NCBI GenBank assembly: GCA_945873105.1
Contig: CAMCBW010000013.1
Span: 1-64,000, forward strand
Direction: 5' to 3'
Origin: Tangfeifania diversioriginum
GTDB lineage: Bacteria > Bacteroidota > Bacteroidia > Bacteroidales > Prolixibacteraceae
DNA: 64,000 bases
The translations under genes were made by a program, and so were the position numbers. The notes beneath the pieces were generated by a model, which saw only the letters and a list, made by a program, of their open reading frames with translations, did not search any database and was not told where the DNA came from. This document shows positions 1 through 7,518 of the stretch, piece by piece (within the stretch, counting starts at the first letter, position 1; every line of letters begins with the position of its first letter).

Positions 1-1015
1 GATGCATTCGGTGTGACGGTTAATGATTGTAGTTTACTTGTTGGCGTACTGCACCCTCCTGTTATTGTATAAACAATATTACAGGTTCCTGCTCCCACTG
101 CTGTGACTACGCCTGTAGATGCGTTTACCGTAGCAACTGCAGTATTATCGCTGCTCCATGCTCCGGTTCCCAAGCCCCCAAGGACAACTCCAGTCGCACT
201 ATAGGTCGCTGTACCCCCAATGCACAAGGGTGAAGTACCAATTAAAGAACCTATTGAAGCATTCTGAGTAACTGTTAATAATTGTTGTTTACTTGTTGGT
301 GCACTGCACCCTCCTGTTATTGTATAAATAATGTTACAGGTTCCTGCTCCTACCGCAGTGACTACTCCTGTATTTGAATTAACTGTGGCTACAGATGTAT
401 TATCGCAACTCCATGCACCCGCTCCCAAGCCCCCTAAAACTACACCAGTCGCACTATAGGTCGCAGTTCCTGTAACGCACAAAGGAGAAGTACCCGTAAC
501 AGAGCCAATAGATACATTCGGCGTAACAGTTATGGTCTGTTGTTTACTCGTAGGGGTACTACAACCACCTGTTATGGTATAAATAATATTACAGCTGCCA
601 GCTCCGACTGCTGTGACAGACCCAGTGGACGAATTTACTGTTGCTACGGCAGTATTATCACTGCTCCATAATCCTGTACCACCGCCAAGTACAACCCCAG
701 ATGCGGCATAGGTAGCAGAACCACCAATACATAATGGAGAATTACCAGTGACAGAAACAATAGAAGCATTCGGTGTTACGGTTAACAATTGCTGCTCGCT
801 TACTGTTCCACCAAGGCCATCTGTAATAGTAAAAATAATATTGCAAGTTCCTGCATCTAATGCTGTAACTGACCCTGTAATCGAGTTAACTATAGCCACA
901 GCTGTATTATCACTGCTCCAAGCCCCGGTACTCCCAACATCAATTACTTTACCATTGGCTGAATACAAAACATTATCACCAATACACAAAGGAGTGGTTC
1001 CAGTTACGCTTGTTA
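1..1015 (-). repeat. Tandem repeat, about 255 bp (85 codons), at least four units
   Basis: The motif read on the plus strand as GATGCATTCGG/GAAGCATTCTG recurs at 1, 256, 511 and 763. Spacing is therefore 255, 255 and 252 bp, in frame with the overlapping CDS. Units 1-3 are nearly identical in DNA; the unit nearest the start codon is more diverged. The array continues past the left edge. It encodes protein domains and is not a CRISPR array. Confidence 0.85.
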
Positions 1016-1184
1016 TCGTGTTAGTAGGAGAAACGAATGAAATCCCAGAAAAACCAACAGAGCCTGCATCCGTTGTGGCTCCCTCTGTTAAACCCGAAGA
1101 TAAAAGTAAAGCAATGATAACTAGATATTTACCAACCGGCAAAACTCCGCGTAAGGCATTCTTTACAACTTTGCTCACAACCAT
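1..1184 (-). CDS. Secreted protein with tandem Ig-like (BIG2-type) repeats, C-terminus outside window
   Basis: This open frame is absent from the ORF track because it runs off the left edge. It starts at ATG 1184 (MVVSKVVKNALRG) and stays open for about 394 codons. A hydrophobic segment at about residues 18-32 (KYLVIIALLLSSGLT) looks like a signal peptide. The rest is a chain of near-identical 85-residue units containing 'SPLCIGG', 'GAWSSDNTAVATVN' and 'AVGAGTCNIIYTITGG', which resembles bacterial Ig-like group 2 domains in Bacteroidota surface proteins. Such proteins are usually exported, often by type IX secretion, but the C-terminal sorting domain would lie outside the window. The role is probably adhesive or structural; this is inference. 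Confidence 0.75.
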   Translation of the reverse strand, partial: MVVSKVVKNALRGVLPVGKYLVIIALLLSSGLTEGATTDAGSVGFSGISFVSPTNTITSVTGTTPLCIGDNVLYSANGKVIDVGSTGAWSSDNTAVAIVNSITGSVTALDAGTCNIIFTITDGLGGTVSEQQLLTVTPNASIVSVTGNSPLCIGGSATYAASGVVLGGGTGLWSSDNTAVATVNSSTGSVTAVGAGSCNIIYTITGGCSTPTSKQQTITVTPNVSIGSVTGTSPLCVTGTATYSATGVVLGGLGAGAWSCDNTSVATVNSNTGVVTAVGAGTCNIIYTITGGCSAPTSKQQLLTVTQNASIGSLIGTSPLCIGGTATYSATGVVLGGLGTGAWSSDNTAVATVNASTGVVTAVGAGTCNIVYTITGGCSTPTSKLQSLTVTPNA

Positions 1185-1641
1185 ATATGTTGTATAATCT
1201 TTATAGTTTGAATGCAAATCTCCAAATCAGCTCAAAAAAAGCCGGTCTCAGGGAGCCTGCACTATTTACTTAATACACTAATCATCCAAAATGTTACCCA
1301 CCCGTTCCAACAAAATCTCCTGATAATAGCCCATAACAATTGAACATTTTTCCAATATACCCTTTGAAAACCTTTCCAAATTCTCCAAAAAAGAGTCTTT
1401 CCTGATGATTTATTTTCCTGACTATTTAGAAGTTGGGTTCAATTCCCGAAATATACATAAAAAAACATTCCTTCTGTTAACAACCTGTTGAAAACTTGTT
1501 CAAATCTAAACAAAAAACTAATAAATTCAATTATTTCAGAAAACAATAACTATCAAGATTGATTTTTAATAACGGTCATCTACCTGCCAAAATAACCATC
1601 AAATTCCACCAATTTTCTCCTATATTTGATCAAAAAAAGAT
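1185..1641. other. AT-rich intergenic region between divergent genes
   Basis: About 457 bp separate the repeat protein from ruvC. I see no credible ORF, tRNA or strong hairpin. TATATTTG at 1621-1628 matches the Bacteroidota -7 box and lies 13 nt before the ruvC start, so the ruvC leader would be very short. No clear -33 TTTG is present. Confidence 0.5.
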
Positions 1642-2193
1642 TTGGCCATCAACAAAACCATATTGGGAATCGATCCCGGAACCAACATCATGGGTTACGG
1701 TGTAATCCGCATCCATGACAACAAGGTAAACATCGTGGCAATTGGCGTGGTGAAAACCTCCGGATTCAATGGACATTACGAAAAGCTCAGCCACATTTTC
1801 AACCGGACACTCTACCTTGTGGATGAATACAAACCGGATGAAACAGCCCTCGAAGCCCCCTTCTTTGGCAAAAATATCCAGTCGATGCTCAAACTGGGCC
1901 GTGCGCAGGGTGTTGCCATGGCAGCCTCACTCTACCGCGGAGTGCCCATTTTCGAATATGCCCCCCTTCGTATCAAACAGGCCATTACCGGCAACGGCGC
2001 CTCCTCCAAGGAACAGGTCGCCTATTTCCTCAAACAGATGTTTGGCATGACCATCATGCCCTCCGACCTGGATGCCACCGACGGACTGGCAGCAGCCGTT
2101 TGCCACTACCTGCAGATGAAAAATCCCGTCAGTGAAAAGGGATCGAAGAATTGGGAGGATTTTGTGAAGAAAAATCCCGATCGCGTAAAATAA
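1642..2193 (+). CDS. ruvC: Crossover junction endodeoxyribonuclease RuvC
   Basis: RuvC resolves Holliday junctions made during recombination, working with RuvAB. The 183-residue length is typical. The acidic metal-binding residues are visible in 'ILGIDPGTN' near the N-terminus, 'LEAPFFGKN' in the middle and 'DLDATDGLAAAVCH' near the C-terminus. The start is TTG at 1642: a stop codon lies in frame at 1627 with no ATG between, and a TATATTTG -7 box sits 13 nt upstream. The C-terminal tail is lysine-rich. The gene stands alone, followed by a 730-bp repeat-filled gap. Confidence 0.93.
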   Translation: MAINKTILGIDPGTNIMGYGVIRIHDNKVNIVAIGVVKTSGFNGHYEKLSHIFNRTLYLVDEYKPDETALEAPFFGKNIQSMLKLGRAQGVAMAASLYRGVPIFEYAPLRIKQAITGNGASSKEQVAYFLKQMFGMTIMPSDLDATDGLAAAVCHYLQMKNPVSEKGSKNWEDFVKKNPDRVK

Positions 2194-2194
2194 G

Positions 2195-2912
2195 AAACGG
2201 GGAAACGGAGAAGAATGACTGGGGGACTTAGGGACTTGGGGACGGGGGGAGTGGAACTCCGGTGGAGGAATGACGGAAAATGACGGAGAGACGGAGGGAC
2301 GGAAGAAATGAAACGGAGAAACGGGGAAACGGAGAAACGAAGAGACGGAAAATGACGGAGAGACGGAAAATGACGGAGAGACTGAAATGACGGAGAGACT
2401 GAAATGACGGAGACTGAGGGACTGGGACTTTTGATTGACTAGGGGATGTCTTGAACTCCGGTATTCTTTGACCACGATATTGAATTTGTTTAAATCCTTC
2501 CCCGGAGGGGAAATATATTTGTAGCCCTGGGTAAAGCGACGAAGGAGCGACACCCCGGGTAAAGAAAGGACGGGAGTTCACCGTCCGCGGTAGCATTTTG
2601 AAGAAAGCAATACGACGGGATCGGACGGAAGGAACGAATAAATGAAGAGGAGACGAGTCGGGAGAAACAGGGAAACGGGGAGACGAAGGGAGTGGAACTC
2701 CGGCGGAGGAATGACGGGAAATGACGGAGAGACGGAGAGACGGAAGAAATGAAACGGGGAAACGAGGAAACGGGGAAACGAGGAGACGAAGGGAGTTTAG
2801 CGTGTGAAATTGGAACCAAAAACCTTAAAATTGAGATCTCCCAGTCCCTTAGTCTCCCAGTCCCTAAGTCCCTTAGTCTATCAGTCCCTTAGTCTATCGG
2901 TCTTTGTCTGTA
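2195..2912. repeat. Purine-rich degenerate repeat tract with a pyrimidine mirror arm
   Basis: The 735-bp gap between ruvC and the HIT gene is filled with variants of ACGGAGAGACGGAAAATG and GGGGACTTAGGGACTTGGGG (2195-2450, 2640-2800). The complementary words CCCAGTCCCTTAGTC and CCCTAAGTCCC run from about 2836 to 2912, so the ends can pair. Several ORF-track entries here (2228, 2490, 1927 minus) are low-complexity artefacts rich in Ser, Pro, Phe and Arg. Confidence 0.7.
2455..2632. repeat. Dispersed structured repeat, copy 1
   Basis: Inside the purine-rich tract sits a distinct segment: a small palindrome (TTCCCCGGAGGGGAA), then GTAGCC, GGGTAAAGCGACGAAGGAGC, CACCCCGGG, GGAGTTCACCGTCCGCGGTA and TCGGACGG. 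A second copy is at about 17030-17190. CCGTCCG and CGGACGG can pair as a stem, as can the two GGGG/CCCC blocks. No ORF is supported. Confidence 0.7.
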
Positions 2913-2928
2913 AATGATAAATTTGCGG

Positions 2929-3321
2929 TTAGAATGCATCAGCGATCAGCTTCGCGGTAGCCGCAAACTCTTCGGGGGAGAATTGCAGTTTTGGACGTGA
3001 AAAATCAATGTCCCGCTCACTGTTCAGTGGAATCAAATGGATATGGGCATGGGGGACTTCCAATCCCAAAACCGCCACCCCTACCCGATTGCAGGGAATC
3101 ACTTTCCCCATGGCATTTGCTACATCCCTGGCAAATAACATCAATCCGGCATAATTGGCTTCATCCAGGTCGAAGAGATAATCCACCTCCTTCTTGGGTA
3201 CCACCAAAACATGTCCTTTCACAAGCGGGAAGATGTCGAGAAAGGCCAGATAATCCTCCCGCTCTGCCACCTTGTAGCATGGAATCTCCCCGGCAACTAT
3301 TTTGGAAAAGATGGAAGACAT
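2929..3321 (-). CDS. HIT family nucleotide hydrolase
   Basis: This 130-residue protein has the histidine-triad signature 'PHAHIHLIPL' (HxHxH) near residue 90 and the family's N-terminal 'IFSKIVAGEIPCYKV'. HIT proteins of this HINT-like branch hydrolyse nucleoside phosphoramidates or adenylylated compounds; the exact substrate cannot be read from sequence. It lies downstream of greA on the same strand. The 47-bp gap holds a short word repeat (GAGTTATGAGTGATGAGTTATAAG), so co-transcription with greA is possible. Confidence 0.9.
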   Translation of the reverse strand: MSSIFSKIVAGEIPCYKVAEREDYLAFLDIFPLVKGHVLVVPKKEVDYLFDLDEANYAGLMLFARDVANAMGKVIPCNRVGVAVLGLEVPHAHIHLIPLNSERDIDFSRPKLQFSPEEFAATAKLIADAF

Positions 3322-3368
3322 CGGTAAAGAGTTATGAGTGATGAGTTATAAGTTATGAGTTAGAACTA

Positions 3369-3848
3369 TCAGTTGCTGAGTTCGATGTTGATGATCTCAA
3401 AAGGAATGACGCCGGATGGAACCTGAATATCCACAACATCGCCAATCTTTTTACCAAGAAGTCCCTTGGCAATAGGAGTACTTACACTGATTTTGGCCAT
3501 CTTCAGATCGGACTCATGATCTGATACAATGGTATATACCATCACGGCATTGTTCTTTATATTCTTAATGGTCACTTTGTTCATGATCTGTACCACATCC
3601 GTATCAATCTTGGATTGGTCAATGATCCGGGCATGGGCTATCTGATCCTGCAGAACGGCAATCTTGGCCTCCAGCATGCCTTGTGCATCCTTTGCCGCAT
3701 CATATTCAGCGTTCTCAGAAATATCTCCTTTTTCGATAGCTTCTCCAATCAGCTTGGAGATGGCAGGCCTTTCAATGTTAAGCATCCGGTCCAGATCTGC
3801 TTTCAGCTTTTTCAACCCCTCTGCGGAGATATAAGTAACTTTGGTCAT
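3369..3848 (-). CDS. greA: Transcription elongation factor GreA
   Basis: GreA rescues backtracked RNA polymerase by stimulating transcript cleavage. At 159 residues it has normal length, with the N-terminal coiled coil (about residues 1-75, tip 'EKGDISENAEYDAAKD' carrying the functional acidic residues) and the C-terminal FKBP-like domain ending in 'VPSGVIPFEIINIE'. It starts at ATG 3848. Its leader contains a Bacteroidota promoter and, about 47 nt after the predicted start of transcription, a strong intrinsic terminator (separate entries). Expression is therefore probably controlled by read-through. Confidence 0.96.
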   Translation of the reverse strand: MTKVTYISAEGLKKLKADLDRMLNIERPAISKLIGEAIEKGDISENAEYDAAKDAQGMLEAKIAVLQDQIAHARIIDQSKIDTDVVQIMNKVTIKNIKNNAVMVYTIVSDHESDLKMAKISVSTPIAKGLLGKKIGDVVDIQVPSGVIPFEIINIELSN

Positions 3849-3877
3849 TCTTATGTTCTATTTTCGATATTAACCAT

Positions 3878-3914
3878 AAAAAAACAGAAGAACTCCAATC
3901 CTCGGAGCTCTTCT
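3878..3914 (-). terminator. Intrinsic terminator in the greA leader (candidate attenuator or sRNA 3' end)
   Basis: On the minus strand AGAAGAGCTCC, a 7-nt loop (GAGGATT), GGAGTTCTTCT, G and seven T residues form an 11-bp stem with one G-U pair plus a U tract. No minus-strand gene lies upstream for it to serve: the next gene upstream is on the plus strand. It sits between the greA promoter and the greA start codon. Confidence 0.8.
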
Positions 3915-3930
3915 ACATTTCTATATCTCA

Positions 3931-3963
3931 CAAATGTAAAAATATTCTTTTTCCTTTTGCAAA
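3931..3963 (-). promoter_or_regulatory. Predicted greA promoter, Bacteroidota type
   Basis: The minus strand reads TTTG (3960-3963), a 21-nt spacer, then TACATTTG (3931-3938), matching the TTTG / TAnnTTTG consensus of the Bacteroidota primary sigma factor. Transcription should start near 3924. Confidence 0.65.
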
Positions 3964-4084
3964 TTTAACTGCAATTTTTTTCAATAACGGCAAATTATTT
4001 TCTTTTGGGACCAGGCAGTTGATAGTTTCATAACAAGGTGGTTAACATTGCCGAATGAATCTTCCTTTTCACTATTTTTGCAAC

Positions 4085-4564
4085 ATGATGAAAAACAATT
4101 GCACCAAAAGAACTATTTGGAACAAGGTTTGCCTGGCAATCCTCCTCCTGACCATTTCCGGGAGCTTTTCTGCTTGTTCAGACGATCAAAGCAACTTTGT
4201 TCCTTACGTAAAGGTGAACAAATACATCTCTCTCGTCAATTACAACAATTTAATGATACCTGGCAATTCCATGACTTTCCCGACAGATGGATATGCAGGA
4301 CTGATCGTCATTTGTATCAGCGACCAGCAGTACCTGGCATTCGATGCCTGCTGCCCGCTGGAGGGGTTGAAAAGCAGTATCGTGGAGACAAATCCCGGAC
4401 AGACAGGAATCGTGGCCAGCAGCAATCCAACCGCTACCTGCAAAACATGTGGTTCCCAATACATTCTCTTCAATGGCGGCTACCCGGTAAAGGGCCCCTC
4501 TACCCGGAACCTTCAGCAATACGCAGTGACGGTGCTGGATAACAGGTTGTGGATACACAACTAA
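4085..4564 (+). CDS. Rieske-like lipoprotein with cysteine-only ligand motifs
   Basis: The likely start is ATG 4085 or 4088, not 4055, because TATTTTTG at 4073-4080 matches a -7 box and would place the transcript start at about 4087. The protein is about 159 residues with a lipoprotein signal ending 'GSFSACSDD'. The fold resembles a Rieske domain: a first loop 'DACCPLEG' and a second 'CKTCGSQYILFNGG', followed by 'GPSTRNLQQYAV', which matches the GPA..L..Y strand of Rieske proteins. Classical Rieske sites are CxH and CxxH; here both histidines are replaced, by a CC pair and CxxC. It may bind a different metal centre or none. Confidence 0.7.
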   Translation: MMKNNCTKRTIWNKVCLAILLLTISGSFSACSDDQSNFVPYVKVNKYISLVNYNNLMIPGNSMTFPTDGYAGLIVICISDQQYLAFDACCPLEGLKSSIVETNPGQTGIVASSNPTATCKTCGSQYILFNGGYPVKGPSTRNLQQYAVTVLDNRLWIHN

Positions 4565-4738
4565 AGGTTAAAAGGATAAAGGTTAAAGGTTAAAGGTTAA
4601 AGGGTTTTGATGAATGAAAATTTTATTCCTTGAACATAAAAAAGACGCTACAAAATAACCTTGCAGCGTCTTTTACTTTATCCTTTAACCTTTATTCCTT
4701 TAACCTTTATCCTTTATCCTTTATCCTTTAACCTTTCA
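4563..4738. repeat. Inverted repeat with arms of tandem TAAAGGT words
   Basis: The left arm (4563-4608) is a run of AAAGGTTAAAGGATAAAGG words and the right arm (4674-4738) is its complement (CCTTTAACCTTTATCC). Together they fill the gap between the convergent Rieske-like and ahcY genes and enclose the terminator hairpin. Confidence 0.8.
4638..4675 (-). terminator. Terminator of ahcY, probably bidirectional
   Basis: AAAAGACGCT (4640-4649) and AGCGTCTTTT (4665-4674) form a 10-bp stem with a 15-nt loop. On the minus strand it is followed by a T run. It lies between two convergent genes and inside a larger inverted word repeat. Confidence 0.75.
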
Positions 4739-6136
4739 TTAGTACCGGTAATGCTCGGCTTTGTAAGGTCCCTCCTTGGCAATGCCCAGGTATTCGGCCT
4801 GTTCAGTAGTCAAGGTCGTCAGCTTCACCCCAATCTGGGCAAGGTGCAATCTTGCCACCTCTTCATCCAGGTATTTTGGCAGCCGGTAAACCCCAATTTC
4901 ATAGTTGTTCTTCCAGAGGTCAAGCTGCGCCAGTGTCTGGTTGGTGAAGGAGTTGCTCATGACGAACGAAGGATGCCCGGTGGCACAGCCAAGGTTCACC
5001 AGCCGACCTTCTGCAAGCAGGAAGATCGCATGACCATCCGGATATAAATATTTGTCAACCTGTGGTTTGATGTTGATCTTTTGAATTCCGGGCCACTTCT
5101 CCAGCCGGCTTACCTGAATCTCGTTGTCAAAATGGCCGATGTTGCAAACAATGGCCTGGTCAGGCATGGCCGCCAAATGCTCTGCAGTAATGACATCCTT
5201 GTTTCCGGTAGTGGTGACAAAAATATTGCACTGTGATACCACATCTTCAATGGTAGCCACCTGAAATCCCTCCATGGCTGCCTGCAACGCACAGATCGGA
5301 TCGATCTCCGTGACAATCACCCTGGCTCCATACGTGCGCATGGAGTGGGCACAACCTTTGCCTACATCCCCGTACCCGCAAACCAGCACCACTTTGCCGG
5401 CAATCATCACATCAGTAGCCCGCTTGATACCATCGGCCAACGATTCACGGCATCCGTACAAGTTGTCAAATTTTGACTTGGTTACAGAGTCGTTGACATT
5501 GATGGCCGGAAACATCAGCTCTCCCCGTTCCAGCATCTGGTAGAGACGGTGAACGCCGGTAGTGGTCTCCTCTGAAACCCCCTTGATCTCTTTGATGGCA
5601 TTGCTCCAGCGGTTGGGAGAAGTCTTCAGGATATGCTTGAGTATTTTGTACAGCTCCTTCTCGTCTGCCCCTTCTACCTCCTTGTCCAAAAGGGAAGGAT
5701 CTTTCTCTGCAGCATGACCAATGTGAACCATCATGGTGGCATCGCCGCCATCATCCACAATCAGCTGCGGACCGGTGCCATTGCCGAAATCAAGCGCCCG
5801 CTCCGTACACCACCAGTACTCCTCAAGGCTCTCCCCTTTCCAGGCAAAGACCGGAATTCCGGCAGCCGCAATCGCAGCTGCAGCATGATCCTGGGTAGAG
5901 AAAATATTGCAGGAGGCCCAGCGGACATTCGCACCCAAAGTCGAAAGCGTCTCAATCAATACTGCTGTCTGGATGGTCATGTGGAGGGAACCCATGATCC
6001 GGACCCCTTTCAGTGGCTTTTCGACACCATATTTTGCACGGAGTGCCATCAATCCGGGCATCTCCTTTTCTGCAATCTCAATCTCCTTGCGGCCAAAGGC
6101 GGCCAATTCAATATCCTTTACTTTGTAATCGTTCAT
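4739..6136 (-). CDS. ahcY: Adenosylhomocysteinase
   Basis: AhcY reversibly splits S-adenosylhomocysteine into adenosine and homocysteine, clearing the product of methyltransferases. The 465-residue length fits. Visible are the substrate region '[16 protein letters not shown]' (about residue 50), the NAD-binding Rossmann motif '[12 protein letters not shown]' (about 250) and the C-terminal 'KAEHYRY' ending shared by the family. The start ATG 6136 gives '[15 protein letters not shown]'. I looked for a SAH riboswitch in the leader and saw none. Confidence 0.97.
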   Translation of the reverse strand: MNDYKVKDIELAAFGRKEIEIAEKEMPGLMALRAKYGVEKPLKGVRIMGSLHMTIQTAVLIETLSTLGANVRWASCNIFSTQDHAAAAIAAAGIPVFAWKGESLEEYWWCTERALDFGNGTGPQLIVDDGGDATMMVHIGHAAEKDPSLLDKEVEGADEKELYKILKHILKTSPNRWSNAIKEIKGVSEETTTGVHRLYQMLERGELMFPAINVNDSVTKSKFDNLYGCRESLADGIKRATDVMIAGKVVLVCGYGDVGKGCAHSMRTYGARVIVTEIDPICALQAAMEGFQVATIEDVVSQCNIFVTTTGNKDVITAEHLAAMPDQAIVCNIGHFDNEIQVSRLEKWPGIQKINIKPQVDKYLYPDGHAIFLLAEGRLVNLGCATGHPSFVMSNSFTNQTLAQLDLWKNNYEIGVYRLPKYLDEEVARLHLAQIGVKLTTLTTEQAEYLGIAKEGPYKAEHYRY

Positions 6137-6209
6137 AAATGTTTTGATTTCAATCTACAAGTGGTTGATCTAATACGATCTAAATTAAAATAAGTTTTGT
6201 ATAAAAGAT

Positions 6210-6299
6210 AATGTCGTATTACTTTTTGCGGTCTTAGCGTGCTTTGCGCGACAACATCTGGTAAATTGCTCAAGACTCAAAAATATATGCTACGACATT
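6210..6299. repeat. 90-bp dispersed element with terminal inverted repeats, copy 1
   Basis: AATGTCGTA (6210-6218) and TACGACATT (6291-6299) are inverted ends about 90 bp apart. The interior holds TTTTTGCGGTCTTAGCGTGCTTTGCGCGA. A related element with the same ends and a related core in opposite orientation lies at 38966-39057. It touches the stop codon of ribF. Confidence 0.65.
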
Positions 6300-7249
6300 T
6301 AATTGTTCTTATTACTAAGGTTTGCAAAGATAGACAATGTTCTGACTTTATCTTTGATCAACTGCTCTTTCAGTTGGCTGAGGCTCTCAAATTTCTCTTC
6401 ATCCCGGATACGCTCCACGAAACTGATGGAAATATCAGCATCGTAAATATCCAGGTCAAAATCGAAAATATGAACCTCGATGCTCCTGTGATCCACATTC
6501 GAGTTGACAGTTGGACGGGTTCCCACATTGAGCATTCCCCGGTACTGTACTCCTGCAATTTTGACAAAAACAGCATATACCCCATCCGTTGGCACCAGTT
6601 TGTGACGGTCGTCCGGTAAAATATTTGCGGTAGGAAAGCCAAGCTGACGACCAAGCCGCTTCCCTTTTACAACTTTACCTTTTAACAGGTAGGAGGAACC
6701 CAGAAAATGGTTGGCCCGACGAATGTCACCGGCCTCCAAAGCCTGCCTGATTTTGGTTGAACTTACCGCCACATTTTCCACCAAAAGGGGATTCAGTTGC
6801 TCCACCTCGAAGTCAAATTCCCGCCCCAGCAATTGCAAGGAGTGAAAATCACCCTGACGATCGTGTCCGAATTTGTGATCATACCCGGTTACAAGTTTGC
6901 ACAGATGCATTTGACCTACCAGAATATCCCTGACAAAATCAGCATACGACAAGGCGGCAAACTCGCGGGTAAAAGGATAGATGACCAGGTGATCCAATCC
7001 AAGCTCTTCCAGCAAAACCGCCTTCTCCTCCAGGGTGGTCAACAACCGGATCGAATCATCGTTGGGGGTTACCACCATCCGCGGATGCGGGGAAAAGGTA
7101 AAAACGACAGATTCTCCTCCCGTCATCCCGCTGATACGCTGAAGTTCGGCAATGACCTCCCGGTGCCCGAGGTGAACTCCGTCAAATGTACCAATGGTGA
7201 CCACCGGTCTCTCTACCCTGAAATTGTCTAATCCGTAATGTAGCTTCAC
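6299..7249 (-). CDS. ribF: Bifunctional riboflavin kinase / FAD synthetase
   Basis: RibF makes FMN and then FAD from riboflavin. The N-terminal nucleotidyltransferase domain shows 'TIGTFDGVHLGH' (residues about 19-30). The C-terminal flavokinase domain shows 'GKRLGRQLGFPTANI' and 'YRGMLNVGTRPTV'. The ORF track starts at TTG 7267; GTG 7249 (MKLHYGLDNF) fits the family better, and a TATTTTTG box at 7265-7272 overlaps the longer start. The length is about 316 residues. The other riboflavin gene in the window, ribD, lies 30 kb away. Confidence 0.95.
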   Translation of the reverse strand: MKLHYGLDNFRVERPVVTIGTFDGVHLGHREVIAELQRISGMTGGESVVFTFSPHPRMVVTPNDDSIRLLTTLEEKAVLLEELGLDHLVIYPFTREFAALSYADFVRDILVGQMHLCKLVTGYDHKFGHDRQGDFHSLQLLGREFDFEVEQLNPLLVENVAVSSTKIRQALEAGDIRRANHFLGSSYLLKGKVVKGKRLGRQLGFPTANILPDDRHKLVPTDGVYAVFVKIAGVQYRGMLNVGTRPTVNSNVDHRSIEVHIFDFDLDIYDADISISFVERIRDEEKFESLSQLKEQLIKDKVRTLSIFANLSNKNN

Positions 7250-7352
7250 CTGAAAAATAAAGGACAAAAATAATCAAAAATAGCCTCCCTACAATTTGTG
7301 GGTCACATACACTGTTAACAGAACAAATTACGAAACGAAGTTCAGCGAAGCT

Positions 7353-7412
7353 AATTACGAATTACGGAATTACGTTTTGTAATTCGTATTTCCGTAATTC
7401 GTAATTCGTAAT
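7353..7412. repeat. Inverted repeat of AATTACG words
   Basis: ATTACGAATTACGGAA and TTCCGTAATTCGTAAT pair exactly over 16 bp, with more copies of the word on either side. The neighbouring CGAAACGAAGTTCAGCGAAG (7331-7350) recurs at 38926 and, inverted, at 39115. It lies between divergent ribF and the DUF4369 lipoprotein. Confidence 0.7.
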
Positions 7413-7518
7413 CCATTTTATTGGCTACAAATTTTTATTTTTGTTGCTTCTTCGTTTCCTGCCGGGAAGTTAAAGATGAAAATACCGGCATTCATCACCA
7501 TTTATACAAAGAGACAAA

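Noticed and set aside
1-1015. Possible CRISPR-like array at the left edge
   Set aside because: The 255-bp period is in frame, translates to Ig-like domains and has no short repeat/spacer alternation.
748-1197. 149-aa plus-strand ORF
   Set aside because: It is antisense to the Ig-repeat gene, whose repeat pattern and signal peptide are on the minus strand.
1927-2819. Three minus-strand ORFs (208, 122 and 109 aa) after ruvC
   Set aside because: They translate the ACGGAGA word repeats into Ser/Pro/Phe-rich nonsense; one also runs into ruvC in antisense.
6137-6209. SAH riboswitch upstream of ahcY
   Set aside because: No matching conserved core or pseudoknot pattern could be seen in the leader.
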